Source: DASWIG01 sp965371445 (GTDB lineage: Bacteria > Acidobacteriota > Thermoanaerobaculia > Multivoradales > J023). Taken from it: DNA of 64,000 nucleotides. Position 1 is the first letter of the stretch, and the number at the start of each line of letters is the position of its first letter. The notes under the pieces are model-generated. The model saw only the letters and a program-made list of their open reading frames with translations. It was not told the origin of the DNA and made no database searches. Below, piece after piece: positions 1 to 7,573 of this stretch. Both the position numbers and the translations under genes were made by a program. The DNA lies in the NCBI GenBank assembly GCA_965371445.1, contig CBDUYN010000020.1, positions 26,557 to 90,556 of the forward strand, written 5' to 3'.

Positions 1-1
1 T

Positions 2-901
2 TCGTTGGCCGGCATCCTCCTGGAGGATTCCTACCGGCGGCTCAACCTTCTCGACCCGGCCGTCGACGGCCGGCCGCCCAAGAAACGCTGGGGCGGCTCC
101 GACGACATCGGCGGCTCGCCACGTCCTCACGGCACCGGACTGACCCCCCGCGAGATCGCCAAGATTTTGAAGCTGACCTACCAGGAGGTGCGGCCCTGGC
201 ATGGTCTACAACGTTTCAGCATGGCTCTCGTGTGGACGGCCGTTCTAACCGCAGCGGCCGGCGCCGCCGTCTGGGGCTGGCTGCAGGCGGCGGGTACGGC
301 CCCGGAGGATGCCGGCGGTCCCCAGGCGATGCTGGTTGCCGCGCTGATCGCCGGATTCGGAGCCTGGGCCTTGACTCACAGGCTCTCGCGAGGATGGACG
401 TGGCTTTTCGGCTGGCGCTGGCCCGCGGCGGAGGACTGGCTAGTCCTCGTGCCCGTCGCCTGGCTCGGGGCGGGCGCTGGCGGGGTGTGGGTCCCCCGTG
501 ACATCTCGTTTGAGGCGGAGCCTCTGGCCGTCGCGGCTCTGGCGATGCTTTTCGCGGCTCTCGCTCTCGCCCTCTGGTTTCCTGGCCTGGTGCACGGGCT
601 CTTGATCCTGGAGGCTCCTGTCCAGACGGTACGGAGCCGATGGTTCATCTCCCTGCCGGCCCTGGCTTCGGCGGTCCTGTATACGGCCGTCACGACCTTG
701 GCCTGCCTTATCCTCACCGCCGGTCCATCCTTGCCGCTAGCCCCACCCTGGGGTTTGTTGGCCCTGGTGGCAGGCGCCTTCCTCTGCGGCCTCTCGGTGG
801 CCATGATCCGGGAGCGCTCCTTGAGCCTCTGGCCCGCGGTGGGTGCTCTGGCCGCGGGTTGCGTGGTGCGGCTGATCGTCGACGCCGTCTCGAACGGCTG
901 A
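2..901 (+). CDS. Multi-pass membrane protein, 5' end outside the window
   Basis: The reading frame is open from the first bases of the window, so the true start is probably upstream; a TTG at position 5 would give 298 residues. The first ~70 residues are polar and basic. The rest holds about six or seven hydrophobic segments (roughly residues 72-95, 107-128, 143-162, 170-197, 210-235, 240-262 and 268-290), so this is an integral inner-membrane protein. No family motif is recognised. It ends about 100 bases before tRNA-Glu on the same strand. Its function cannot be assigned from sequence alone. Confidence 0.75.
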   Translation, partial: SLAGILLEDSYRRLNLLDPAVDGRPPKKRWGGSDDIGGSPRPHGTGLTPREIAKILKLTYQEVRPWHGLQRFSMALVWTAVLTAAAGAAVWGWLQAAGTAPEDAGGPQAMLVAALIAGFGAWALTHRLSRGWTWLFGWRWPAAEDWLVLVPVAWLGAGAGGVWVPRDISFEAEPLAVAALAMLFAALALALWFPGLVHGLLILEAPVQTVRSRWFISLPALASAVLYTAVTTLACLILTAGPSLPLAPPWGLLALVAGAFLCGLSVAMIRERSLSLWPAVGALAAGCVVRLIVDAVSNG

Positions 902-1004
902 GCCGGCTCTAAGTAAAGATTGCCGCTGGTCAGCAGCAGCCGGATGTGCTACCCTCGCGCTCCGCTACGTCGGCGTGACTTCGCCGTTCGGCAACGCCTT
1001 CAAG

Positions 1005-1081
1005 GCCCCCATCGTCTAGCCAGGTCAGGACACCAGCCTTTCAAGCTGGCGACACGGGTTCGAATCCCGTTGGGGGTACCA
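1005..1081 (+). tRNA. tRNA-Glu (anticodon TTC)
   Basis: A complete cloverleaf can be drawn. The 7-bp acceptor stem pairs 1005-1011 with 1071-1077 (first pair G-U). The anticodon stem is CCAGC/GCTGG with loop CTTTCAA (anticodon TTC). The T arm is GGGTTCGAATCCC, the discriminator is A, and CCA is encoded at 1079-1081. The TCGTCTAGCC start of the D arm is typical of tRNA-Glu. It decodes GAA/GAG. A tRNA with U34 of this kind is a classic substrate of the Elp3 pathway, and an Elp3 gene lies 6.5 kb downstream. Confidence 0.96.
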
Positions 1082-1400
1082 AGGACCTCCGGCGCTGGCA
1101 CCGGGCGACGATCCGCTTGCCACCCCCGAGAGGTGCCTTGTACTTGCTAGGGGAAATCAGAAAGGCCGAGGGTGCGAGAGAGAGAGAGGGGGGGATCGTG
1201 TCCGGTCGAGTAAGCAGGTACACCCTCGGCCTGCAAAGGACCATAGCAGGTTCTTTTGCGTTTGGGAAGCATCCAGGCTGATTTTCTGTAGTTTTTTTCC
1301 TCACCTCCCGGTCGGGGGCTTTGCACGATCCGAATCCGCCCTCCCCGCGACCTCTGACAGAGACCGCTCCGCGGTGGCGAGAAGCAAGGGCCGACCGGGT
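1082..1400. other. Intergenic region with no supported gene
   Basis: This ~320-base gap lies between the tRNA 3' end and the stop codon of the phosphatase gene on the other strand. It holds a short GA-rich run near 1175-1190 and a T-rich stretch near 1288-1300. Neither forms a convincing terminator hairpin, and no conserved reading frame is visible. Confidence 0.5.
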
Positions 1401-2747
1401 CTAGCGGACCTTGGCGACGACGACGGTGACGTCGTCGAGTTGCTCTCCGTCGGCCTTGAAGCTCCAGACGTCGCCCAGCAGGGTGTCGCGAATCTCGCGG
1501 GCGCTGCGATCGCCGGAGACGGCTCGCAGCCGCTTCCGGAGACGTTCGTCGCCGAAAAGGTCCCGGCGGGCGTTCAACGTCTCGGCGATGCCGTCGGTGA
1601 AGAAGAGGAAGATGTCGCCGGGAGCGAAGGGGACGCTGCGCTGCTCCGGCGAGCTGCCCAGCCGGGTACCGAGTGGGAGGGCCTCGGAGACGAGCTCCTC
1701 GACCTCGCCGCTCGTGGCGTGCCGGACTAGCGGCGGCGGATGGCCGGCAGCGGCGAAGGTCACGGCCCTTTCGTCGTGGTCGAACCGCGCGTAGAGGAGC
1801 GTCATGAAAGCCCGGTGGCCGGTTGTCTGCCGCAGCATGCGGTCGATCTTGGCGAGGATTTCGGCCGGCTCCAGGGGGGTCTCCTGGAGCAGGTGAAGAC
1901 AGCTGCGGACCCCGGAGAGCACGAGACCGCTCGCCACTCCGTGACCGGCCACGTCGCCGACCACGATCACCTGGCTCTCCGCGGAGATGGTGAAGTAGTC
2001 GTAGTAGTCGCCGCCGACCTCGCTCGCGGGAATCGAGATCCCGGCGACGTCGAGCCAGGGGATCCTCGGCTCGCTCGCGGGCAGCATGCTGAGCTGGATC
2101 CTGCGGGCGTCGTCGAGCTCCTCGCGCATCCGCCGCTGCTCGCGGTGACGATGCAGCTCCCGTCGCCAGCGGATCAGGAGCTCCCTGCGCTGGCGCCTCG
2201 TCACGTTGACGACGACAGCGAAGACGACGAGCGTCAGGGCGGTCTGAAAGACCAGCAACGGATAGGAAAGAGGCGTGCTCGTCGCCGCCGCGATCACGAG
2301 GTTGCGGCCGACGGAGAGCGTCCAGACCGCGGCGAGGGGGACCGCGACGAGCCCCGCCGGCAGACGGAAAAAAACGACCACGGCGGATGCGGCGAAGTCG
2401 GCCGGATGTATGGGAGCCGCCGGATCGAAATAGACCGCCTTCCACAGGAGGGCCTGGAGAACCAGGTACGCCAGGAGGAAGCCGCGGAAATGATGGGTGA
2501 AGACCGGTAGCTCGCGGACCAAGTAGAGCCCTCGGATCGCCGCCAGGTTGATCGCCGGCACGATCAACGCCGCGTAGGTTTCACGAAAGCCCATCACCAG
2601 CGCCAGAGCGACGGCGGCCAAGGTGAAGAAAACGAGCAGCCGAAACAACGTCTGGCAGTTGCGGGCGTCGAAGTGGGCGCGCACCGCTGCGTCTTCTGGC
2701 AGCAGGATCAGCTGATCGATCGACGGGGGCTGCGTCACGGGCCTCAC
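1401..2747 (-). CDS. SpoIIE/RsbU-type PP2C serine phosphatase with membrane domain
   Basis: The 448-residue protein has an N-terminal half with several hydrophobic helices (about residues 33-190), a short coiled coil (~195-225) and a C-terminal PP2C/SpoIIE domain (~230-448). The metal-binding motifs of the family are visible: GGDYYDYF, GDVAGHG, TDGIAE and the terminal DDVTVVVAK. Such membrane phosphatases dephosphorylate anti-sigma-factor antagonists in partner-switching pathways. No STAS or anti-sigma gene adjoins it, so the target is unknown. The start is GTG at 2747; a second GTG at 2738 is equally possible. It is transcribed divergently from the PilZ-like gene. Confidence 0.9.
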   Translation of the reverse strand: MRPVTQPPSIDQLILLPEDAAVRAHFDARNCQTLFRLLVFFTLAAVALALVMGFRETYAALIVPAINLAAIRGLYLVRELPVFTHHFRGFLLAYLVLQALLWKAVYFDPAAPIHPADFAASAVVVFFRLPAGLVAVPLAAVWTLSVGRNLVIAAATSTPLSYPLLVFQTALTLVVFAVVVNVTRRQRRELLIRWRRELHRHREQRRMREELDDARRIQLSMLPASEPRIPWLDVAGISIPASEVGGDYYDYFTISAESQVIVVGDVAGHGVASGLVLSGVRSCLHLLQETPLEPAEILAKIDRMLRQTTGHRAFMTLLYARFDHDERAVTFAAAGHPPPLVRHATSGEVEELVSEALPLGTRLGSSPEQRSVPFAPGDIFLFFTDGIAETLNARRDLFGDERLRKRLRAVSGDRSAREIRDTLLGDVWSFKADGEQLDDVTVVVAKVR

Positions 2748-2849
2748 AGCTCGCCATGGTAGCCCTATCGGGCGCTGTCCTCAACCGGAGAAGTCCCTGA
2801 CTCGGCGAAAGCCGGCTTGACAGGAATCCTGGCGCTCTGGTTCGATAGA

Positions 2850-4985
2850 GTGGTGTCCCAACAGGAGCCGCACCCCACCACCGACACCACACAGGGGCCT
2901 CTGTCCCCCGCGGCAAAAGTCCATCTGCGTTTCGAGAAGTTCTCGGCGTTCATCGAAGAGTACCGGCCGAAGATCTCGCTGGGCGGGATGTTCCTCGAGA
3001 CCACCGAGCCCAAGCCGGTGGGCAGCACGGTCGCGTGCGACTTCGAGCTGACGGACGGCTTTCGCCTCTGCCAGGCGCTGGGAGAGGTGGTCTGGGTACG
3101 GCGCCAGGCGGCCGGCCCCGACCAGCCCGCCGGAATGGGCATCCGCTTCCAGGCCATTGATGACAAAGGCCGCGAGCTCGTCTTGAAGATCATCGACGAG
3201 CAAAAGGAAGCCGGGGGCCAGCCTTTCGAGGTCGAACGCATCCCCCCGGGTGCCGAAACCGTACCCGTCGGAGGCTCTCCGGCACCCCGCGAGGACCCGG
3301 CTTCGACCATGTCCCGGAAGGCCGTGGCTCCCGGCGAAGACCCCGCGTCGACTCACTCGCAACCCGCCGTCCCGACCGGCCCGAGGCGTCCGGCGACTCC
3401 CACCCTCAGCGAACTGGAACCTCTGGACAGCCTCGAGCTCGAAGGCGATTCCCTGGGCAGCCCCGTGGAGGTGGCTCCGCCGGTGGCCGAGAGCCCTTCA
3501 GCAGAGGCCCCCGGCCCGGCGCCAGGGCCCTCGGACATGTCGGCGGAGGTGATCGCCGTCGAAGAAGACGGCGGGTTTACGCTGGAATCCTCAGAGGCCC
3601 TCAAAATCGAACCGATGGAAGCTCCGCTGGCCGTCATCGAGGCCGCTCCGGTCGACGTCGTCTCTGTTGAAGACGGCCCTGAGCCGGCCTCTTTCGACGC
3701 CACCCCGAGCCCAAGCCCCTCCGAAGCCGCACCGGCGCCGAGCTTCGGCGCCACCGCCGAGGAAGAGCCGGACTTCGGATTCGGCGCTCCCGACATCGGC
3801 GCGGTCGATTTCCCCACCAGCTTCGACACCCCGGATTCCACGGAATCCGACCGGGCCTTCCAGCCGACCGCAGCCCCAGGCTCCGGGGAGATCTCGCCGA
3901 GCGGCGAAGCGGGGGAAGAGCCTCCGGAAACCCTTGTCCTCCCTCCCCTCAAGGAGGAGGACACAGGGCCCGGTAGCGCTTGGAGCTTGGAACCCGACTC
4001 TGACGACACCAACCCCTCGGGGCTCGACCTCCTGGCGGCTCCGGCCAGCGACCCCACACCTCAAAGCACCTCGGAGGAACCTGTGGGCATGGATTCCGAA
4101 CTGTTTGGCGACGACCTGCCGGAAAACACCGTCTCCGGCGACGAGCTGCCTGACGACGAGTCGGGCGGCGACGCGCTTCCCTCCCCCAGGTTCGACGAGT
4201 CACCGGCCGAGCCGGCACCGTCGGTCTTCGGTTCCGAAAGCGAGCACTCTCCCGACGATGCCTGGGACGAGGAGGACGACGAGTGGGACGACGAGGAAGA
4301 GACCTCGAGGATGGGGCTCTTCAAGATCGCGCTCATGGAATCGAAGGGTAGGATCCTCGGCCTCTTGCTCATCATCGTCCTGGCGGTCGGCGGCCTCCTC
4401 TACAAGGATCAGCTCCTGGACCTGGTGGGCCTGGGTTCTTCACCCATGGGAGCTCCTCAGAACGCCGAGACGATCGTGGCACAGCCTTTACCGGCACCTG
4501 CTGAGCCTGAGATCCAGGAACCTCCGCCTCCCGCCGCCGAGACGCCGGCGGACCTGTCCCCGCCGACTCCGGCACCGCCCCCTGAGCCCGAGCCGGTTCA
4601 GGCCTCCGACCTGCGGCCCGCCGCTTCCGGCCTGCGGCCCACCAGCGCCTCCTCCTCGCCCGCCACAAAGGTAGAAGAGCTCACCTTCGAGCAAACGGCC
4701 GAAGGAACCCGGATCCTCGTCCGGTTCGACGGCTACATGCCCCAGGGCCGGTTCGAGCACAACCCGCTGTCTTACGACTTACTCAAGGAGCAGGTGGTGC
4801 TCCTGGGTATCCGTCTGCCCTACCACAGCCGCATCGACGTAGGAACGCTGGAGCTGGACCGTATCCGCACGGGCCTCCACGGCGACCAGCTGAAGCTCGT
4901 ATTCGACCTTAGCTCGGAGGTCATGACCGTGGGCGAGATCCGTCCGCGCGGCGACCAGCTCGAAATCCTCGTGCGGCGGCGCTAG
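2850..4985 (+). CDS. PilZ-like domain membrane protein with acidic disordered linker and AMIN-like C-terminus
   Basis: The protein has four parts. An N-terminal PilZ-like domain (~residues 10-115) carries the SxGG signature (ISLGGMFLET) but lacks a clear RxxxR, so c-di-GMP binding is uncertain. A ~370-residue acidic, Pro/Ser/Glu-rich disordered segment follows. One transmembrane helix (GRILGLLLIIVLAVGGLLY, encoded near 4345-4405) precedes a Pro-rich periplasmic linker and a C-terminal ~100-residue beta domain resembling AMIN. The order suggests cytoplasmic sensing linked to an envelope-binding domain. The frame is open from a TTG at 2817, but that TTG is part of a TTGACA box with TTCGAT 18 bases later (2841-2846). 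GTG at 2850 or 2853 is therefore preferred, possibly as a leaderless start. Confidence 0.8.
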   Translation: MVSQQEPHPTTDTTQGPLSPAAKVHLRFEKFSAFIEEYRPKISLGGMFLETTEPKPVGSTVACDFELTDGFRLCQALGEVVWVRRQAAGPDQPAGMGIRFQAIDDKGRELVLKIIDEQKEAGGQPFEVERIPPGAETVPVGGSPAPREDPASTMSRKAVAPGEDPASTHSQPAVPTGPRRPATPTLSELEPLDSLELEGDSLGSPVEVAPPVAESPSAEAPGPAPGPSDMSAEVIAVEEDGGFTLESSEALKIEPMEAPLAVIEAAPVDVVSVEDGPEPASFDATPSPSPSEAAPAPSFGATAEEEPDFGFGAPDIGAVDFPTSFDTPDSTESDRAFQPTAAPGSGEISPSGEAGEEPPETLVLPPLKEEDTGPGSAWSLEPDSDDTNPSGLDLLAAPASDPTPQSTSEEPVGMDSELFGDDLPENTVSGDELPDDESGGDALPSPRFDESPAEPAPSVFGSESEHSPDDAWDEEDDEWDDEEETSRMGLFKIALMESKGRILGLLLIIVLAVGGLLYKDQLLDLVGLGSSPMGAPQNAETIVAQPLPAPAEPEIQEPPPPAAETPADLSPPTPAPPPEPEPVQASDLRPAASGLRPTSASSSPATKVEELTFEQTAEGTRILVRFDGYMPQGRFEHNPLSYDLLKEQVVLLGIRLPYHSRIDVGTLELDRIRTGLHGDQLKLVFDLSSEVMTVGEIRPRGDQLEILVRRR

Positions 4986-5056
4986 GGCCCCCGCTCCCGC
5001 CCGTCGGCAACAGGACCCGGCGGAGCACCGCAGTCCTCGAGCTGCGCAGTTACCCC

Positions 5057-5085
5057 TTGACAAAGCCCGCCGGGGCTCTTATTCT
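5057..5085 (+). promoter_or_regulatory. Sigma-70-type promoter candidate
   Basis: A perfect TTGACA (5057-5062) is followed after exactly 17 bases by TATTCT (5080-5085). It stands at the head of the ~420-base leader region before the HTH gene and would transcribe the mini-ORF and palindromes downstream. Confidence 0.55.
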
Positions 5086-5203
5086 AACTCTTGGCGGTAA
5101 TAAGGCGTAAACAACCGCCCTGGAGCGCAGGAGGTCTCGTCTCCAACACCATCCGGTGTCTCACGGGACCACCCATGGATCCAGCTACGGAAGGAGGCTG
5201 TCT

Positions 5204-5221
5204 ATGTCAAGGAAGCGTTGA
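5204..5221 (+). other. Possible five-codon leader ORF with strong ribosome-binding site
   Basis: ATG TCA AGG AAG CGT TGA encodes MSRKR. It is preceded at ideal spacing by AAGGAGG (5191-5197), the best Shine-Dalgarno sequence in the region. The nested inverted repeats begin three bases after the stop. This could be a leader peptide or simply the residue of a deleted gene. Confidence 0.3.
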
Positions 5222-5223
5222 GA

Positions 5224-5274
5224 ATGCCAAGAGACCCCGGGGAGGAATCTCTGCTATCCAGAGATCCTTGGCAT
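5224..5274 (+). repeat. Nested inverted repeat (hairpin in hairpin)
   Basis: Outer arms ATGCCAAG (5224-5231) and CTTGGCAT (5267-5274) are perfectly complementary. They enclose the first of the three ATCTCTG/CAGAGAT palindromes. As RNA it would fold into a long stem directly after the mini-ORF; as DNA it presents one operator on a larger dyad. Confidence 0.6.
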
Positions 5275-5337
5275 CCAAAGACCCGGGAAAGAGGGAAAAA
5301 TCTCTGGATAACAGAGAGATTTCTGATATTCAGAGAT
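5247..5337. promoter_or_regulatory. Three palindromic operators upstream of the HTH gene
   Basis: The dyad ATCTCTG-5 nt-CAGAGAT occurs three times. At 5247-5265 it is perfect; at 5300-5318 and 5319-5337 it has one mismatch each. Centres are at 5256, 5309 and 5328, so the last two abut with 19-base spacing (about two helical turns). The sites lie just upstream of the HTH gene, which suggests autoregulation. The link to that protein is inferred. Confidence 0.7.
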
Positions 5338-5370
5338 TCACCGGACCTTGAAGCCATGTCAATATAAACC

Positions 5371-5398
5371 TTGAAGTATCTGTCACGGACAGTAGAAT
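5371..5398 (+). promoter_or_regulatory. Proximal promoter with internal dyad for the HTH gene
   Basis: TTGAAG (5371-5376) and TAGAAT (5393-5398) are separated by 16 bases. The dyad CTGTC-acg-GACAG (5380-5392) fills the end of the spacer, where a bound repressor would block polymerase. The start codon of the HTH gene is ten bases further on. Confidence 0.5.
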
Positions 5399-5407
5399 GG
5401 CGGGCCG

Positions 5408-5896
5408 ATGGCGTCGATGGACAGAGAAGTCAAGCAGATTCTGACACTGCTGCGGAGCAAGATCCGCGAGAGCGGCTACACCCAGATCCAGGTGCAGCGG
5501 CAGCTCGATTGGGGACGCAGCTACATCAGCCAGCTGCTGAACCGGGGGAAGGCGCTGCGGGTCGAGCAGGTGCTCAAGATCCTCGAGACGATCAAGGTTG
5601 AGCCGAGGGAGTTCTACGCGGAGCTCTACCAGTTCCCGCGGCCGGAAGCACACCTGCGCAACCTCGACGAATACGCCGAGCCGGAGGCGCTCGACGCGGC
5701 GAGCTTCACCAAGATCCTCGGCGAGGACGCGGCAGAGGCGGACGGCCTCTCTGACGACTTTTTCCGCAACTACCGCGAGCTTCGGGCCATGGTCCGAGCC
5801 GTCGTCCAGGTCCTGATCGAGAACGAGATGGTCACGATCGAGGACTTCGCCGACAAGGCCAGGGCGGCCGAGCCGGGCCTTCGCCGCCGCCCTTGA
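5408..5896 (+). CDS. XRE-like helix-turn-helix regulator
   Basis: The 162-residue protein has an N-terminal helix-turn-helix (about residues 12-65; core GYTQIQVQRQLDWGRSYISQ) followed by a helical acidic C-terminal half of unknown fold. It is likely a small dimeric DNA-binding repressor. ATG at 5408 is used; ATG at 5417 is an alternative, and neither has a good Shine-Dalgarno sequence. Three identical palindromes and a dyad-containing promoter precede it, arguing for self-regulation. It converges with the acyltransferase gene, the two stop codons being two bases apart. Confidence 0.8.
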   Translation: MASMDREVKQILTLLRSKIRESGYTQIQVQRQLDWGRSYISQLLNRGKALRVEQVLKILETIKVEPREFYAELYQFPRPEAHLRNLDEYAEPEALDAASFTKILGEDAAEADGLSDDFFRNYRELRAMVRAVVQVLIENEMVTIEDFADKARAAEPGLRRRP

Positions 5897-5898
5897 CC

Positions 5899-6660
5899 TC
5901 AGTCGATGGGCGTGAAGCTCTCGGCCACCGAGGCACGGAGCCGTTCCGAGAGGTCTTTGCGGTCGGTGCCGTGAAGCGGTTCCGCTCCGAAGACCAGCCG
6001 CGCTTTGAACCCGGGCAGCCCCAGGAGGCGCACGAGGTGCGGGCCGAAGGGCGCGTCTCCCCACCAGCAGATGCACTCGTGGGCCGGCGGAGCGCCGTTC
6101 GGTGCCGAATAGCTCAACGCCGCGTAGTGCACCGGATGGTCACGGCGGGTCGCGTACTCGAGAAGGGAAGGTTTGAAGCGGAGCACCGTGTCGCCCTTGC
6201 CACTCGTCCCCTCCGGGAAGACCACGACACCGAGCCCCCGGTCGAGCTCCTTGCCGACGATGTCCATCACCCGCAGGATGTCTTTCTTGAGCCCCCGATC
6301 GATGAAAATCGTGTCGCCGGCGGCGATGATGCGGCCCGCCACGGGCCAGCCCCTCAGGTCGGCCTTGGCGACGAAGGCTGCGTCGATTTGGCTCCCCAGC
6401 AGCATGATGTCCATGTAGCTCACATGGTTCGACACCACAAAGAACGGCCCCGAGGGCGGTCGGCCCTCGACCTCGACCCGCATCCCGGCGATCCAGGAAA
6501 AGCCGCGGGCCCAGTTCCTGAAGATCGCGTTACGGATCCGTAGCTGCCAGGCGTCGGCGAAAGGCCGCAGGCACAGGGACAAGACCAGGAGGGCGTACCA
6601 GCCCAGCGTCCAGAGCGTGATCGCCAGGAGGCGGGGCAAGGCTCGAAACAGGTTGGGCAT
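5899..6660 (-). CDS. PlsC-type lysophospholipid acyltransferase
   Basis: Starting at ATG 6660 the protein has 253 residues. An N-terminal hydrophobic helix precedes the acyltransferase domain with the H(X)4D block NHVSYMD and the second substrate-binding block FPEGTSG. It would transfer an acyl chain to a lysophosphatidic acid or similar acceptor at the inner membrane. The frame extends upstream to 6828, but that part reads as low-complexity basic sequence and the domain begins only after 6660. It lies 100 bases downstream of the methyltransferase gene on the same strand. Confidence 0.88.
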   Translation of the reverse strand: MPNLFRALPRLLAITLWTLGWYALLVLSLCLRPFADAWQLRIRNAIFRNWARGFSWIAGMRVEVEGRPPSGPFFVVSNHVSYMDIMLLGSQIDAAFVAKADLRGWPVAGRIIAAGDTIFIDRGLKKDILRVMDIVGKELDRGLGVVVFPEGTSGKGDTVLRFKPSLLEYATRRDHPVHYAALSYSAPNGAPPAHECICWWGDAPFGPHLVRLLGLPGFKARLVFGAEPLHGTDRKDLSERLRASVAESFTPID

Positions 6661-6760
6661 CGATGGACGGTTCTCTCGGGATCCTCGGTCCGCAGGCGGC
6701 CGGAGCCGACGCAGCATAGCACAGAAGCCCCTTTGCCTTCGGAGGCGCAGGCAACGAATT

Positions 6761-7516
6761 TCAAGAGCCCAAGAGCAGGTATTGATTGAGGTCTGCGCTC
6801 GCGCCGTCGGCGGTGAACTGGTCCACAAGCCGAAGGCCGGAGGAGTGGACGATCTCGTCGGCTTCGGAGTCGCTCATCAGGTGGCAGTACCGCGGGACCG
6901 TGGTGTCTCCGCGCCAACTGAGGAGGTGGTCTCCTGCCTCAAGACGGCCGGGATCGATGCGGACGCCGCCGCGGTGGAAGCTCTTCCAGGAGACACGCTT
7001 CTCGGCGAATCGCCGCAGCCGGTCGAAGCGCCAGAGGGAAACCGCCAGCAGAGCGCCCGGAAGCAGGAGTCTTCCCAGCTGCCTCACGAGCTCGACTCGT
7101 TCGGTTCGTCCCGGGACATGGTGGAGGACGCCGAAGAGAACGACGAGATGAAACCCTCCCAGGGTGCGGGGCGGACCGTCTTGGATCAGGTCGTGCTCTT
7201 CGAGCCGTACCCGGAGTCTTTCCGGCGGCTCGGCGCAGGTAGCTAACCGGCGGCGAGCGGCGGCGATCAGCCTCTTGGAGCTGTCGAGCCCGGTGTAGTG
7301 GAGCCGGCCCGGCCAGGCGTCGGCCAGGAAGGAGGCGAAGCGGGCGTTCCCGCATCCCGCGTCGAGGATCTGAAGGATCGGTGGGCTTGCGAGGTGCGGC
7401 AAAAGGCGCCGCCATCCGTCCCAGGGGCCACCACGGCTACCGCTGAAGCTTTCGGCATGGTGGGTGTAGAAGCGCCGGTTTACGTCCAGGAGCGCCTGGC
7501 GTGTTGCCTCGTCCAT
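6761..7516 (-). CDS. Trm9-like SAM-dependent methyltransferase
   Basis: The 251-residue protein has a class I methyltransferase fold with the SAM-binding block ILDAGCGNARF and a later VVLFGVLHHVPGR block. The N-terminus (VNRRFYTHHAESFSGSR, then PWDGW) resembles the start of eukaryotic Trm9/ABH8 methyltransferases, which convert cm5U34 to mcm5U34 in tRNA. The ATG at 7516 follows AAGGGA, and the gene is divergent from elp3 with 57 bases between starts. Partnership with Elp3 in wobble-uridine modification is the natural inference. A generic small-molecule methyltransferase is the alternative. Confidence 0.82.
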   Translation of the reverse strand: MDEATRQALLDVNRRFYTHHAESFSGSRGGPWDGWRRLLPHLASPPILQILDAGCGNARFASFLADAWPGRLHYTGLDSSKRLIAAARRRLATCAEPPERLRVRLEEHDLIQDGPPRTLGGFHLVVLFGVLHHVPGRTERVELVRQLGRLLLPGALLAVSLWRFDRLRRFAEKRVSWKSFHRGGVRIDPGRLEAGDHLLSWRGDTTVPRYCHLMSDSEADEIVHSSGLRLVDQFTADGASADLNQYLLLGS

Positions 7517-7573
7517 GTCCCTTGTCGATCCGCCTGTGCTATCCTCTCCGCCCGCCGGGCCCGGTGAGACACC

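Noticed and set aside
920..1150. Short forward frame over the tRNA
   Set aside because: It overlaps a complete tRNA-Glu cloverleaf and has no family features.
1288..1310. Rho-independent terminator after the T-rich run
   Set aside because: No stable GC-rich stem precedes the T-run on either strand.
1147..2445. Second long minus-strand frame over the phosphatase gene
   Set aside because: Arginine-rich shadow in another frame; the SpoIIE motifs are all in the 1401-2747 frame.
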